Shown: positions 24,239-32,486 of the stretch, in pieces | Layout of the letters: each line of letters starts with the position of its first letter | Position numbering within the stretch: position 1 is the first letter of the stretch | Origin: Actibacterium ureilyticum | GTDB taxonomy: Bacteria > Pseudomonadota > Alphaproteobacteria > Rhodobacterales > Rhodobacteraceae | Direction: 5' to 3' | Length of the DNA: 64,000 nt | NCBI RefSeq assembly: GCF_002285435.1 | Contig: NZ_NSBT01000037.1 | Span: 558,001-622,000, forward strand | Program-made: the position numbers and the translations under genes | Notes under the pieces: model-generated | Seen by the model: the letters and a program-made list of their open reading frames with translations, nothing else | Told to the model about the DNA's origin: nothing | Databases searched by the model: none

Positions 24239-25447
24239 ATGTTCGGACTGAATTCCAAAGACACCCGCCTGCTGCTGATCGTGGCCGCCCTGTGCCTGTT
24301 CGCGCCCTTCCTGCTGAACCCCTTCCCCGAAGGGTCCGAGCTGGCGCAGTTCAACGCGGGCTATCCCGACCTGATGCAGCGTTTCGTGATCTTCGGCATC
24401 TTTGCCATCGGCTTCAACATCCTGTTTGGCCTGACCGGCTATCTGTCCTTCGGCCATGCCGCCTTTCTGGGCGTCGGCTCATATTCGGCGGTGTGGATGT
24501 TCAAGCTTCTGGGCTATAACGTGTTGCCCGGCATCGTGCTGAGCGTGATCGTCGCGGGGCTCTTCAGCCTGCTGATCGGCTTCATCTCGTTGCGGCGGTC
24601 GGGGATCTATTTCTCGATCCTGACGCTGGCCTTCGCACAGATGTCGTTTGCCATGGCCTATTCGGTGCTGACACCGATCACCAATGGCGAAACCGGCCTT
24701 CAGGTCTATACCGACGATCCGCAATTCCTGATGGGGGCAAACTCGCCCAACGTGCCGCACCTGTTCGGGCTGCAGATGAACGCGACCTATAAGATGGAGC
24801 TGGGCGCCTGGCTGTTCCAGTTCAACGCGGGCTATTACCTGTGCGCGATTATCATGCTGGTGATGTTCTATCTGGCGGTGCGCATCTTCCGCTCGCCCTT
24901 CGGCATCATGCTGCGCGCGGTCAAGACCAATCAGAACCGGATGAACTTCACCGGGCTGAACTCGCGCCCCTATACGCTGGCGGCCTTCGTCATCTCGGGG
25001 ATGTATGCCGGTCTGGCCGGTGGCCTGATGGCGTCGATGGACCCGCTGGCCGGGGCCGAACGGATGCAGTGGACCGCCTCGGGCGAGGTCGTTCTGATGA
25101 CCATCCTGGGCGGCGCGGGCACACTGATCGGCCCGGTGCTGGGCGCGGGCTTCATCAAGTATTTCGAGAACATCTTCTCGAAGATCAACGACAGCGTCCT
25201 GCATGGCTGGTTCGCGTTCCTGCCCGACGGGCTCGAGGATTTCGTCGTCGCGATCCTGCACCCCTTCGTCGGCAAGGGCTGGCACCTGACCTTGGGCATC
25301 CTGTTCATGCTGGTGGTGATCTTCCTGCCCGGCGGCCTGATCGAGGGCGGCCAGCGTGTGGCACGGCTGTTCCGCCGCAAGAAGCAGACGCCCGATGGCA
25401 AGGACCCCGAGCATCACCCGAAACCCGCGCCCCATGTGGCCGAATAA
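24239..25447 (+). CDS. Branched-chain amino acid/amide ABC transporter permease (LivM type)
   Basis: This 402-residue permease pairs with the preceding LivH-type subunit. Its LivM features are [21 protein letters not shown] near 60 (shortened here), the EAA loop [20 protein letters not shown] near 222, and [19 protein letters not shown] near 290. The C-terminus ends in a hydrophilic, Lys/His/Pro-rich tail ([17 protein letters not shown]). GGAGGA lies upstream of its ATG. It is third in the operon, 13 bp before the first ATPase. Confidence 0.93.
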   Translation: MFGLNSKDTRLLLIVAALCLFAPFLLNPFPEGSELAQFNAGYPDLMQRFVIFGIFAIGFNILFGLTGYLSFGHAAFLGVGSYSAVWMFKLLGYNVLPGIVLSVIVAGLFSLLIGFISLRRSGIYFSILTLAFAQMSFAMAYSVLTPITNGETGLQVYTDDPQFLMGANSPNVPHLFGLQMNATYKMELGAWLFQFNAGYYLCAIIMLVMFYLAVRIFRSPFGIMLRAVKTNQNRMNFTGLNSRPYTLAAFVISGMYAGLAGGLMASMDPLAGAERMQWTASGEVVLMTILGGAGTLIGPVLGAGFIKYFENIFSKINDSVLHGWFAFLPDGLEDFVVAILHPFVGKGWHLTLGILFMLVVIFLPGGLIEGGQRVARLFRRKKQTPDGKDPEHHPKPAPHVAE

Positions 25448-25460
25448 GGAGAGCTGACAG

Positions 25461-26216
25461 ATGGCAATTCTGGAAGTCAAAGACGTGGGCAAGCGGTTCG
25501 GGGGGCTACAGGCGCTTGGCGATGTGAACCTCAGCGTGGCGGAGAACACCTGCCACGCGATCATCGGCCCCAACGGCGCGGGCAAGTCCACCCTGCTGAA
25601 CTGTCTGATCGGCAAGCTGATCCCGGATACCGGCAGCGTCATGTTCGACGGCAAGTCGGTGCTGGGCCGCAAACCGCACGAGATCAACCAGATGGGCATT
25701 TCCCGCGTGTTCCAGACGCCCGAGATCTTCGGCGATCTGACGGTGCTGGAAAACATGATGATCCCGATCTTCGCCGAACGCGACGGGGCGTTTGCCCTGA
25801 ACCCCCTGAAGATGGCGGACAAGCAGGCCGACGTGATCGAACGGGCCGAGGCGATGCTGGAGGACATGAACATGGCCGACAAGCGCCACATGCATGCCGC
25901 CGCCATGTCGCGCGGTGACAAGCGGCGGCTGGAAATCGGCATGTGCCTGTCGCAACAGCCCCGCCTGTTGCTGCTGGACGAACCCACCGCCGGCATGGCG
26001 CGGGCCGACACCAACAATACCATCGACCTGCTGAAACAGATCAAGGACGAGCGCGACATCACCATCGCCATCATCGAACACGACATGCATGTGGTGTTCA
26101 GCTTGGCGGATCGGATCACCGTTCTGGCCCAGGGCACCCCCCTGGTCGAGGACACACCCGACAAGATCAAGGGCCATCCGAAGGTCCGCGAAGCCTATCT
26201 GGGCGAAAGCGCGTGA
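25461..26216 (+). CDS. ABC transporter ATP-binding protein (LivG type)
   Basis: This 251-residue nucleotide-binding subunit has Walker A GPNGAGKST at 36-44, a variant signature MSRGDKRRLE near 152, Walker B LLLLDEPTAGM near 173 and the H-loop EHD near 206. The relaxed signature is normal for LivG-like subunits, where LSYGDQRRLE is usual. It energises import together with the LivF-type subunit that starts 10 bp downstream. AAGGAGAG precedes the ATG. Confidence 0.94.
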   Translation: MAILEVKDVGKRFGGLQALGDVNLSVAENTCHAIIGPNGAGKSTLLNCLIGKLIPDTGSVMFDGKSVLGRKPHEINQMGISRVFQTPEIFGDLTVLENMMIPIFAERDGAFALNPLKMADKQADVIERAEAMLEDMNMADKRHMHAAAMSRGDKRRLEIGMCLSQQPRLLLLDEPTAGMARADTNNTIDLLKQIKDERDITIAIIEHDMHVVFSLADRITVLAQGTPLVEDTPDKIKGHPKVREAYLGESA

Positions 26217-26226
26217 GGAAAGACTG

Positions 26227-26982
<756 letters not shown>

Positions 26983-27007
26983 GGCGGCCTTGATATCCCA
27001 CCGCGAA

Positions 27008-27034
27008 AGCCCGGCCATCACGGCCGGGCTTTTT
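27008..27034 (+). terminator. Rho-independent terminator of the ABC transporter operon
   Basis: AGCCCGGCC (27008-27016) pairs perfectly with GGCCGGGCT (27022-27030) across a 5-nt loop and runs into TTTT. This is the clearest intrinsic terminator in the window. Confidence 0.88.
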
Positions 27035-27063
27035 CATGACCCCTGCCCCGCCTCGGGCCGGTG

Positions 27064-27216
27064 TCAGCAGCCCGGCGGCGGCGTCGGATCGACCCGGCTC
27101 AACTCGGACACGCCCGGCTCGCATTCGCCGATCTGCTCTTCGATCTCGTCCGCGCATCCGGCCAGACCAGCCGCCAGAACCACGATCACCATGAAACGCT
27201 GAAATACCGAAACCAT
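27064..27216 (-). CDS. Small lipoprotein (50 aa)
   Basis: This short gene codes for MVSVFQRFMVIVVLAAGLAGC and a further 29 residues. The lipobox LAGC places the lipidated Cys at about 21, and the mature part is acidic with two more Cys (IGECEPG and the final PPPGC). AGGAGG lies 7 bases before the ATG at 27216, so this start is chosen over a longer in-frame one. An FNR-like palindrome lies about 61 bp upstream. The family is not recognised; the mature peptide is too short for an enzyme. Confidence 0.65.
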   Translation of the reverse strand: MVSVFQRFMVIVVLAAGLAGCADEIEEQIGECEPGVSELSRVDPTPPPGC

Positions 27217-27276
27217 CTGAACCCTCCTGCAAAAGTTTCCGCAGGCAAAGTGTCGCACACCCGTCGGGTTGCGGCC

Positions 27277-27290
27277 TTGACCGGGATCAA
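27277..27290 (-). promoter_or_regulatory. FNR/CRP-type palindrome before the small lipoprotein gene
   Basis: TTGACCGGGATCAA fits TTGAY-N4-RTCAA. Its centre is about 32 bp upstream of a GACACT -10-like hexamer on the minus strand (27249-27254), the spacing seen at FNR-activated class II promoters. The activator is inferred, since no fnr gene lies in the window. Confidence 0.5.
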
Positions 27291-27314
27291 GCGCGGGCGG
27301 GCCCTGCAACGACA

Positions 27315-27341
27315 AAGGGCTGGCGCGATGCACCAGCCCTT
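27315..27341 (-). terminator. Terminator of the VPLPA-CTERM gene
   Basis: AAGGGCTGG (27315-27323) pairs perfectly with CCAGCCCTT (27333-27341) across 9 nt, 26 bp past the stop of the minus-strand gene. The RNA continues with UUUGUCGUU. Confidence 0.7.
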
Positions 27342-27366
27342 GCTCAGATGAAATGTCGGGGTCGCT

Positions 27367-27996
27367 TTACGACTTGCGGCGACGATACAGACCCAGGACA
27401 CCCAGGGCACCGATCAGCGCCAGGCCGGTGGCCGGCAGCGGAACCGCGGTGATCCGCAGGCCGGTGAACTGACGCCCGGCGGTGCTGTCCCAGAAGCTGA
27501 TCGATGTCAGCCCGGTCTTGCCCAGCGGCAGTTCGGCATCGGCCAGAACCGCGCTCAGGTCGTTGGGATCGCTGAAGGTCGGCAGGCCATAGACGAAGTC
27601 CATCGCGTTATGCAGCACGAAGGTGTTCGTGGCGCTTGCGCTGGTTTCGATCGAGTCGATCTTCAGGCTCTGCCCGTCGTTGCGTGCAACGACCGAAAGG
27701 CCATCGGCCAGCGTCAGCGTGGTGCCCGAGGTCGCGCCGACCAGCTTGATCGTCGCGGTCGGATCCGCAAACATGCCGGTGTTGACGTAAGCCGCCGTAT
27801 CCAGCGCCGAGTCGTCGATGCTGATCTCGACCTTCACGCGCTCGCCGGACAGGAACTGGTTGAAGTCGAAGGTATTGGTGTTGTTGGACGTCCCCGTCAC
27901 CGCGCCGATGAAGAACGACGTCGTGACCGTGGCCGCGCTGGCAGCCGTACCGGCCATTGCGATGGCGGCGCCTGCGATAAGGTTTCTTACAAACAT
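27367..27996 (-). CDS. VPLPA-CTERM sorting domain-containing secreted protein
   Basis: This 209-residue exported protein has a Sec signal peptide (MFVRNLIAGAAIAMAGTAASA) and a Thr/Ser/Asn-rich beta-type body. The C-terminal sorting signal is VPLPATGLALIGALGVLGLY followed by RRRKS. VPLPA-CTERM proteins are recognised by an exosortase (rhodobacterial XrtD-type) and cleaved at the Pro-Leu-Pro-Ala motif, usually for surface or biofilm matrix display. No exosortase is in the window. The gene has its own leader region and terminator. The body has no domain I can name. Confidence 0.85.
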   Translation of the reverse strand: MFVRNLIAGAAIAMAGTAASAATVTTSFFIGAVTGTSNNTNTFDFNQFLSGERVKVEISIDDSALDTAAYVNTGMFADPTATIKLVGATSGTTLTLADGLSVVARNDGQSLKIDSIETSASATNTFVLHNAMDFVYGLPTFSDPNDLSAVLADAELPLGKTGLTSISFWDSTAGRQFTGLRITAVPLPATGLALIGALGVLGLYRRRKS

Positions 27997-28102
27997 ATTA
28001 AGCCTCGTCTGAGCTCAAGGTTAATTTCCTGACCCCATCCTGCGCGGATGACGTACCATTTCAATAAAAATCAGGGACATACCCGTGGCGCAACCTTAAT
28101 TA

Positions 28103-28147
28103 CCACATTTCCGCCACAATTGAGGCTCGAACCGCCCCGAAATGTGG
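28103..28147. repeat. Inverted repeat CCACATTTC / GAAATGTGG upstream of the VPLPA gene
   Basis: Arms 28103-28111 and 28139-28147 are perfectly complementary over 9 bp and are separated by 27 bp, about 107 bp before the VPLPA-CTERM start. The 297-bp gap (27997-28293) also holds AT-rich promoter-like DNA and a hairpin at its far end, but no reading frame that I trust. Confidence 0.4.
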
Positions 28148-28243
28148 CATCGCTGCCTTATTTGGCCGTTTTTGAACCGCATTCCTGCATATTTCTGCGG
28201 CAAAGCAGAAACGCGCCGCTGCAGTGCAACATTGATTCGTGGC

Positions 28244-28269
28244 AACGGCGCAGGGATTCCCGCGCCGTT
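28244..28269 (-). terminator. Hairpin ending the pyrimidine importer unit
   Basis: AACGGCGC (28244-28251) pairs with GCGCCGTT (28262-28269), extended inside by GGG/CCC with a bulged A. It lies 24 bp past the stop of the binding-protein gene on the minus strand. There is no U-tract. Confidence 0.5.
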
Positions 28270-28293
28270 CCTTGTTTCATTGCCGGTTCGCAT

Positions 28294-29277
28294 TTACTGC
28301 AGCGCGGCATCGGTGATGGCATGGGTCCAGGCGCCATCGGGCGTTTCCTTGATCACGCCGCCGGACATCACGATCTCGACCGTGCGGTCATAGGCGGCGG
28401 GGTCCAGCGCGCCGTTCGATCCGGCGGTCAGCTTGGCGATCTCGCCCATCATCCGCTTCTGGTGGGTTTCGGTCTGCGCGCCGGTCTCGTCATATTCCAG
28501 CACGATCTCGGCCGCCTCGTCGGGGTTGGCCTCGGCATATTTCCAGCCCTTCATGCTGGCGCGCACGAAGCGGGTCAGCTTGTCGGCTTCGGCCGGGTCG
28601 GCCAGCATCTCCTCGGTGGTGTAAAGCCCGTCTTCCAGGGTCGAGATCCCCTCGTCCTCGTATTTGAACACCACCAGATCGTCGGGGCTCAGGCCCGCAT
28701 CGATCACCTGCCAGTATTCGTTATAGGTCATGGTCGTCGCGCATTCGACCTGCTTTTGCAGCAGCGGATCGACGTTGAAGTTGATCTTCTGGATCGTCAC
28801 GCCGCCCTCGGACCCGTCGGTCGGGATGCCCAGCTTGCCCATCCAGGTGAACAGCGGAATCTCGTTGCCGAAGAACCAAGTGCCCAGCGTGTGGCCCGGG
28901 AATTCCGCCGGGCTGGTGATGCCGTGTTCCTTCAGACAGGTCAGCATCAACCCCGAAGACGCGAAGGGCTGCGCGATGTTCACAATGGGCGCCCCCTGCT
29001 CGCGCGCGGCCAGGGCCGAGGGCATCCAGTCGACCATCACATCGGCCCCGCCGCCCAGCAGAACCTGCACCGGCGCGATATCCGGCCCGCCCGGCTTGAT
29101 GGTGACATCCAGATCCTCGTCGCCATAGAACCCTTTTTCCAGCGCGACGTAATAGCCCGCGAATTGCGCCTGGGTCACCCACTTCAGCTGCAGCGTCATA
29201 TCGTCGGCTGCCTGGGCGCCACAGGCAAGCAGCGAAAACGCCCCCGCCAATGTCGTTGTCAGTCGCTTGTTCATCAT
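28294..29277 (-). CDS. NMT1/THI5-type ABC transporter substrate-binding protein
   Basis: This 327-residue periplasmic binding protein has a Sec signal (MMNKRLTTTLAGAFSLLACG, cleaved near AQA-ADD). The family motif LKWVTQAQFAGYYVALEKGF lies at about 31-50. Relatives bind hydroxymethylpyrimidine, riboflavin or other planar heterocycles. As the last gene of the pyrimidine-degradation unit, with two permeases and an ATPase upstream, it most likely captures uracil, thymine, dihydropyrimidines or hydantoins (inference). GGAGG precedes its start. Confidence 0.9.
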   Translation of the reverse strand: MMNKRLTTTLAGAFSLLACGAQAADDMTLQLKWVTQAQFAGYYVALEKGFYGDEDLDVTIKPGGPDIAPVQVLLGGGADVMVDWMPSALAAREQGAPIVNIAQPFASSGLMLTCLKEHGITSPAEFPGHTLGTWFFGNEIPLFTWMGKLGIPTDGSEGGVTIQKINFNVDPLLQKQVECATTMTYNEYWQVIDAGLSPDDLVVFKYEDEGISTLEDGLYTTEEMLADPAEADKLTRFVRASMKGWKYAEANPDEAAEIVLEYDETGAQTETHQKRMMGEIAKLTAGSNGALDPAAYDRTVEIVMSGGVIKETPDGAWTHAITDAALQ

Positions 29278-29307
29278 GAACCTCCTTGTTGTTATGCGGG
29301 CTGTTGA

Positions 29308-30153
29308 TCAGCCGCGTTGCGAGGGGTGCCAAAAGGTCACCCCCTTCTCGATCGCGGCGACGGCCCCGTAAAAGGCCGACCCCGCCAAGGCCGCGACCGC
29401 GATCTCGGCCCAGACCATATCCAGGCCCAGGCGTCCGACCTCGGTCGAAATGCGAAACCCCATCCCCTGGATGGGCGAGCCGAAGAACTCGGCCACGATG
29501 GCACCGATCAGCGCCAGCGTGGTCGAGATCTTGAGTCCGTTGAAAATGAACGGCATCGCCGCCGGCAGGCGCAGCTTGAACAGGCTCTGCCAATAGCCGG
29601 CGGAATAGGTCTTCATCAGGTCGCGCTGCATCGCCGTGGTGTCGGCCAGCCCCTGTACCGTGTTGACCAGCATCGGAAAGAACACCATCACCACGACCAC
29701 GGCGGCCTTCGACTGCCAGTCGACCCCGAACCACATCACCAGGATCGGCGCGGTCCCGATGATCGGCAGGGCGGCCACGAAATTGCCCACCGGCAGCAGC
29801 CCGCGTTGCAAGAACGGCGACCGGTCGATGGCAATCGCCGTCAGGAACGCCGTCCCGCAGCCGATGACATAACCGCTGAGCGCGCCCTTGACCGCCGTTT
29901 GCACGAAATCCACCCACAGGATGCCCGGCGACGCCCCGATCCGCGCCGCAATCGCCGACGGCGGCGGCAGGATCACGCCCGGCACCTGAAGCCCGCGCAC
30001 CAGAAGCTCCCACACCACCAACAGGGTCAGACCGAAAATCGCCGGCACCGCCAGCCGCGCCCACCGGGTCCGGTTCAGCGGCGATCCGGCAATGCGGGCA
30101 TTCACCCACCACGCCCCCAGCCAGATCGCGATTGCCAAAGCCACCAGGATCAT
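29308..30153 (-). CDS. ABC transporter permease (pyrimidine-type importer)
   Basis: This 281-residue permease of the SsuC/TauC/ThiX group has about seven helices. The cytoplasmic EAA loop is at about 180-200 (KTYSAGYWQSLFKLRLPAAMP). Its ATG overlaps the stop of the other permease by 4 bp, so they are co-translated. Together they form the membrane channel for the NMT1-type binding protein encoded 31 bp downstream. It contains no fused ATPase or binding domain. Confidence 0.92.
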   Translation of the reverse strand: MILVALAIAIWLGAWWVNARIAGSPLNRTRWARLAVPAIFGLTLLVVWELLVRGLQVPGVILPPPSAIAARIGASPGILWVDFVQTAVKGALSGYVIGCGTAFLTAIAIDRSPFLQRGLLPVGNFVAALPIIGTAPILVMWFGVDWQSKAAVVVVMVFFPMLVNTVQGLADTTAMQRDLMKTYSAGYWQSLFKLRLPAAMPFIFNGLKISTTLALIGAIVAEFFGSPIQGMGFRISTEVGRLGLDMVWAEIAVAALAGSAFYGAVAAIEKGVTFWHPSQRG

Positions 30154-31013
30154 CGCGCCATCCCCATGCGTTTCAACGTCACCCGCTGGATCAGCCCGAC
30201 AATCCCCACCAGCGCCGCCGCCACGATGGCCGCGGCGAACAGCGCCGACCAGATCTGGATCGTCTGCCCGTAATAGCTGCCCGACAGCATCCGCGCGCCC
30301 AGGCCCCGGATCGCCCCGGTCGGCAGCTCGCCCACGATGGCCCCCACCAGGCTGGCCGCCACACCGATCTTCAGCGACGTGAACAGATAGGGCATCGAGG
30401 CCGGCAGCCGCAGCTTCCAGAACACCTGCCCCGCACTGGCGCTATAGGTGCGCATCAGGTCCAGCTGCATCGCATCGGGGCTGCGCAACCCCTTGACCAT
30501 GCCCACCACCACCGGAAAGAACGACAGATAGGCGCTGATGAACGCCTTGGGCAACAGCCCCTGCACCCCAACCGAATTCAGCACCACGATGATCATCGGC
30601 GCAATCGCTAGGATCGGGATCGTCTGGCTGGCAATCGCCCAGGGCATAACGCTCATGTCCATGGCCCGGTTGTGCACGATCCCCACCGCCAGCAGAATCC
30701 CCAACCCCGTGCCAATGCCAAAGCCCAGCAGCGTCGCCGAAAGCGTGATCCAGCCGTGAAAGACCAGGCTGCGCTTGCTGGTGATCTTCTTGCCGACCGT
30801 GGTATCCCACAGCTCGGCCACCACCTGATGCGGCGCCGGCAGGCGCGGGCGATCCTGCGACCAGGTATCCGCCACCAGCGCCGATACGCTCAACTCGGTC
30901 CCCGCCCGCGCCGCCTGATCCCGCGCCCATTGCGCATTCATGAAAATCGCCGCCGCGTACCAGATCGCCACGATGGCAGCGATGACGGTCAGGATCGGTA
31001 CCAGCGTCCTCAT
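30150..31013 (-). CDS. ABC transporter permease (pyrimidine-type importer)
   Basis: This 287-residue permease is paralogous to the next gene. An N-terminal helix is followed by a periplasmic segment of about 50 residues before the core helices, and the EAA loop is RTYSASAGQVFWKLRLPASMP near 196 (shortened motif: KLRLPASMP). Two different permeases suggest a heterodimeric channel. It is separated from the upstream GNAT gene by a 226-bp gap containing dispersed repeats, so the ATPase for this importer is encoded apart from it but on the same strand. Confidence 0.92.
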   Translation of the reverse strand: MRTLVPILTVIAAIVAIWYAAAIFMNAQWARDQAARAGTELSVSALVADTWSQDRPRLPAPHQVVAELWDTTVGKKITSKRSLVFHGWITLSATLLGFGIGTGLGILLAVGIVHNRAMDMSVMPWAIASQTIPILAIAPMIIVVLNSVGVQGLLPKAFISAYLSFFPVVVGMVKGLRSPDAMQLDLMRTYSASAGQVFWKLRLPASMPYLFTSLKIGVAASLVGAIVGELPTGAIRGLGARMLSGSYYGQTIQIWSALFAAAIVAAALVGIVGLIQRVTLKRMGMAR

Positions 31014-31028
31014 GATGCGCCCGCCCCC

Positions 31029-31050
31029 TTCATTGCTCCCGGAATACTCC
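31029..31050 (-). repeat. Dispersed intergenic repeat, copy A
   Basis: Read on the minus strand it starts GGAGTATT and ends GCAATGAA. It matches copy C (33991-34012) at 17 of 22 positions and lies inverted to copy B in the same gap. It is preceded on that strand by CCTCCGGCGG, a motif I associate with rhodobacterial intergenic repeats. Confidence 0.5.
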
Positions 31051-31102
31051 CGCCGGAGGCACTAAATCTTTCAGCGCATCGCCCGGCCACTCTGTCGCGC
31101 CG

Positions 31103-31124
31103 TGAGTATTTTAAGAACAATGAA
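31103..31124 (+). repeat. Dispersed intergenic repeat, copy B
   Basis: It reads TGAGTATTTTAAG followed by AACAATGAA and matches copy C at 20 of 22 positions. Copies A and B face each other across 52 bp and could fold into a long imperfect hairpin. The rest of the gap 31014-31239 shows no gene. Confidence 0.55.
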
Positions 31125-31239
31125 AGGTTTATGTTCGCATCCTGACCCCACGGTACAGGCTGGAGAGCCGATGACCGTGAGCGATGAAAGCCCCCTGACC
31201 CCTCGTGGCAGGGGGCGGCGTTCCAAGCCGCGCCCAACA

Positions 31240-31683
31240 TCATGCAGCCACCTCCCGCCGCCATTCCATCCGCAGCTCCGGCAGGCCGTCATCGCCCTCG
31301 GCGATTTGCTCCACGGGAACGAACCCTTCGCGCCGATAGAACCGATGTGCTCTGGTATTTGGGCCATGCGTGTGCAGACAGGCAAAGTCGCGCCCGCATT
31401 TCACACGATCGACCAGAGCCTTACCCAGCCCCCGCCCGCGTGCGGCAGTATAGAGGCCGATAATCCGTGCGGTTTCCGGATCGAAGGACAGGTAGCCGGC
31501 GACCGGCTTGCCCACCACATAGATCTCGCGCATCGGCAGCGCCTCGGCGAACATCTCCTCGAAATCCGCCAAGGTGAAGCGCTTCGGCATCCAATCCGTC
31601 TGCTGCACCCAGTCATGCACGATGCGGGCGCAGGCGGGCATGTCTTCGGGCCCGGCCCGGCGGGTAACCAGCGCCTCAGTCAT
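31240..31683 (-). CDS. GNAT family N-acetyltransferase
   Basis: This acetyltransferase of about 147 residues has the acetyl-CoA-binding motif IGLYTAARGRGLGKALVDRV near 76-95, with R/Q-x-x-G-x-G/A readable as RGRGLGKA, and a C-terminal FYRREGFVPV. The ATG at 31683 overlaps the TGA of the upstream ATPase (ATGACTGA), so it is translationally coupled to the importer ATPase. The substrate is unknown. An amine or amino acid produced by pyrimidine breakdown is possible from context only. Confidence 0.88.
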   Translation of the reverse strand: MTEALVTRRAGPEDMPACARIVHDWVQQTDWMPKRFTLADFEEMFAEALPMREIYVVGKPVAGYLSFDPETARIIGLYTAARGRGLGKALVDRVKCGRDFACLHTHGPNTRAHRFYRREGFVPVEQIAEGDDGLPELRMEWRREVAA

Positions 31684-32458
31684 AGGCATGCCCCGCCCGC
31701 AGCCCCTCGCGCACCCGATGCGCGATTTCCAGGAATTCCGGCGTGTCGCGGATATCCAGCGGGCGCTCTTTCGGCAGCGGGCTGTCGATCACATCGGTGA
31801 TCCGGCCCGGGCGCGGGCTCATCACCACGATCTTGGTCGACAGATACACCGCCTCGGGGATCGAATGGGTGACGAAGCCGATAGTCTTTTCGGTGCGCGC
31901 CCACAGCGCCAAAAGCTGCTCGTTCAGGTGATCGCGCACGATCTCGTCCAGCGCGCCGAAAGGTTCGTCCATCAGCAGGATATCGGCATTAAAGGCCAGC
32001 GCGCGCGCGATGCTGGCGCGCTGTTGCATCCCACCCGACAGCTGCCATGGGAATTTCTTACCAAATCCAGCAAGATCAACCAGTTCCAGAACATTCTTCA
32101 CGCGGCTTTCCTGATCGGCCCTGGAAAACCCCATGATCTCCAGCGGCAGCTTGATATTGCCCGCAATCGTGCGCCACGGGTACAAACCCGCCGCCTGGAA
32201 CACATAGCCATAGGCGCGCGCCTGACGTGCCGCATCCGGCGACATCCCATTGACGGTGATCTGCCCGCCGGTGGCCTGTTCCAAGCCCGCGATGACCCGC
32301 AGAAAGGTGGTCTTACCGCAGCCTGACGGCCCGATGAAACTGACGAAATCGCCCTTGTCGATGGTCAGGTCGACACCTTTCAGCGCATGGACCGGGCCGT
32401 CATTGGTCTGAAATGTCAGATCGAGGTTTTTTGCCTCGATTACAGGCGCTTGCGTCAC
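31676..32458 (-). CDS. ABC transporter ATP-binding protein (pyrimidine-type importer)
   Basis: This is an ATPase of the SsuB/TauB group. Walker A is GPSGCGKTT, the Q-loop VFQAAGLYPW, the signature LSGGMQQR, Walker B LMDEPFGALD and the switch His in FVTHSIPEAVYL. The GTG at 32458 is chosen because AAAGGGG lies just upstream and the product then starts VTQAPVIEAKNL, the usual N-terminus. A GTG at 32494 overlapping the dihydropyrimidinase stop would add 12 residues. It energises the two permeases encoded 0.7 kb downstream. Confidence 0.92.
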   Translation of the reverse strand: MTQAPVIEAKNLDLTFQTNDGPVHALKGVDLTIDKGDFVSFIGPSGCGKTTFLRVIAGLEQATGGQITVNGMSPDAARQARAYGYVFQAAGLYPWRTIAGNIKLPLEIMGFSRADQESRVKNVLELVDLAGFGKKFPWQLSGGMQQRASIARALAFNADILLMDEPFGALDEIVRDHLNEQLLALWARTEKTIGFVTHSIPEAVYLSTKIVVMSPRPGRITDVIDSPLPKERPLDIRDTPEFLEIAHRVREGLRAGHAYD

Positions 32459-32486
32459 GCTCTTGATCCCCTTTTTCAACTTTCGA

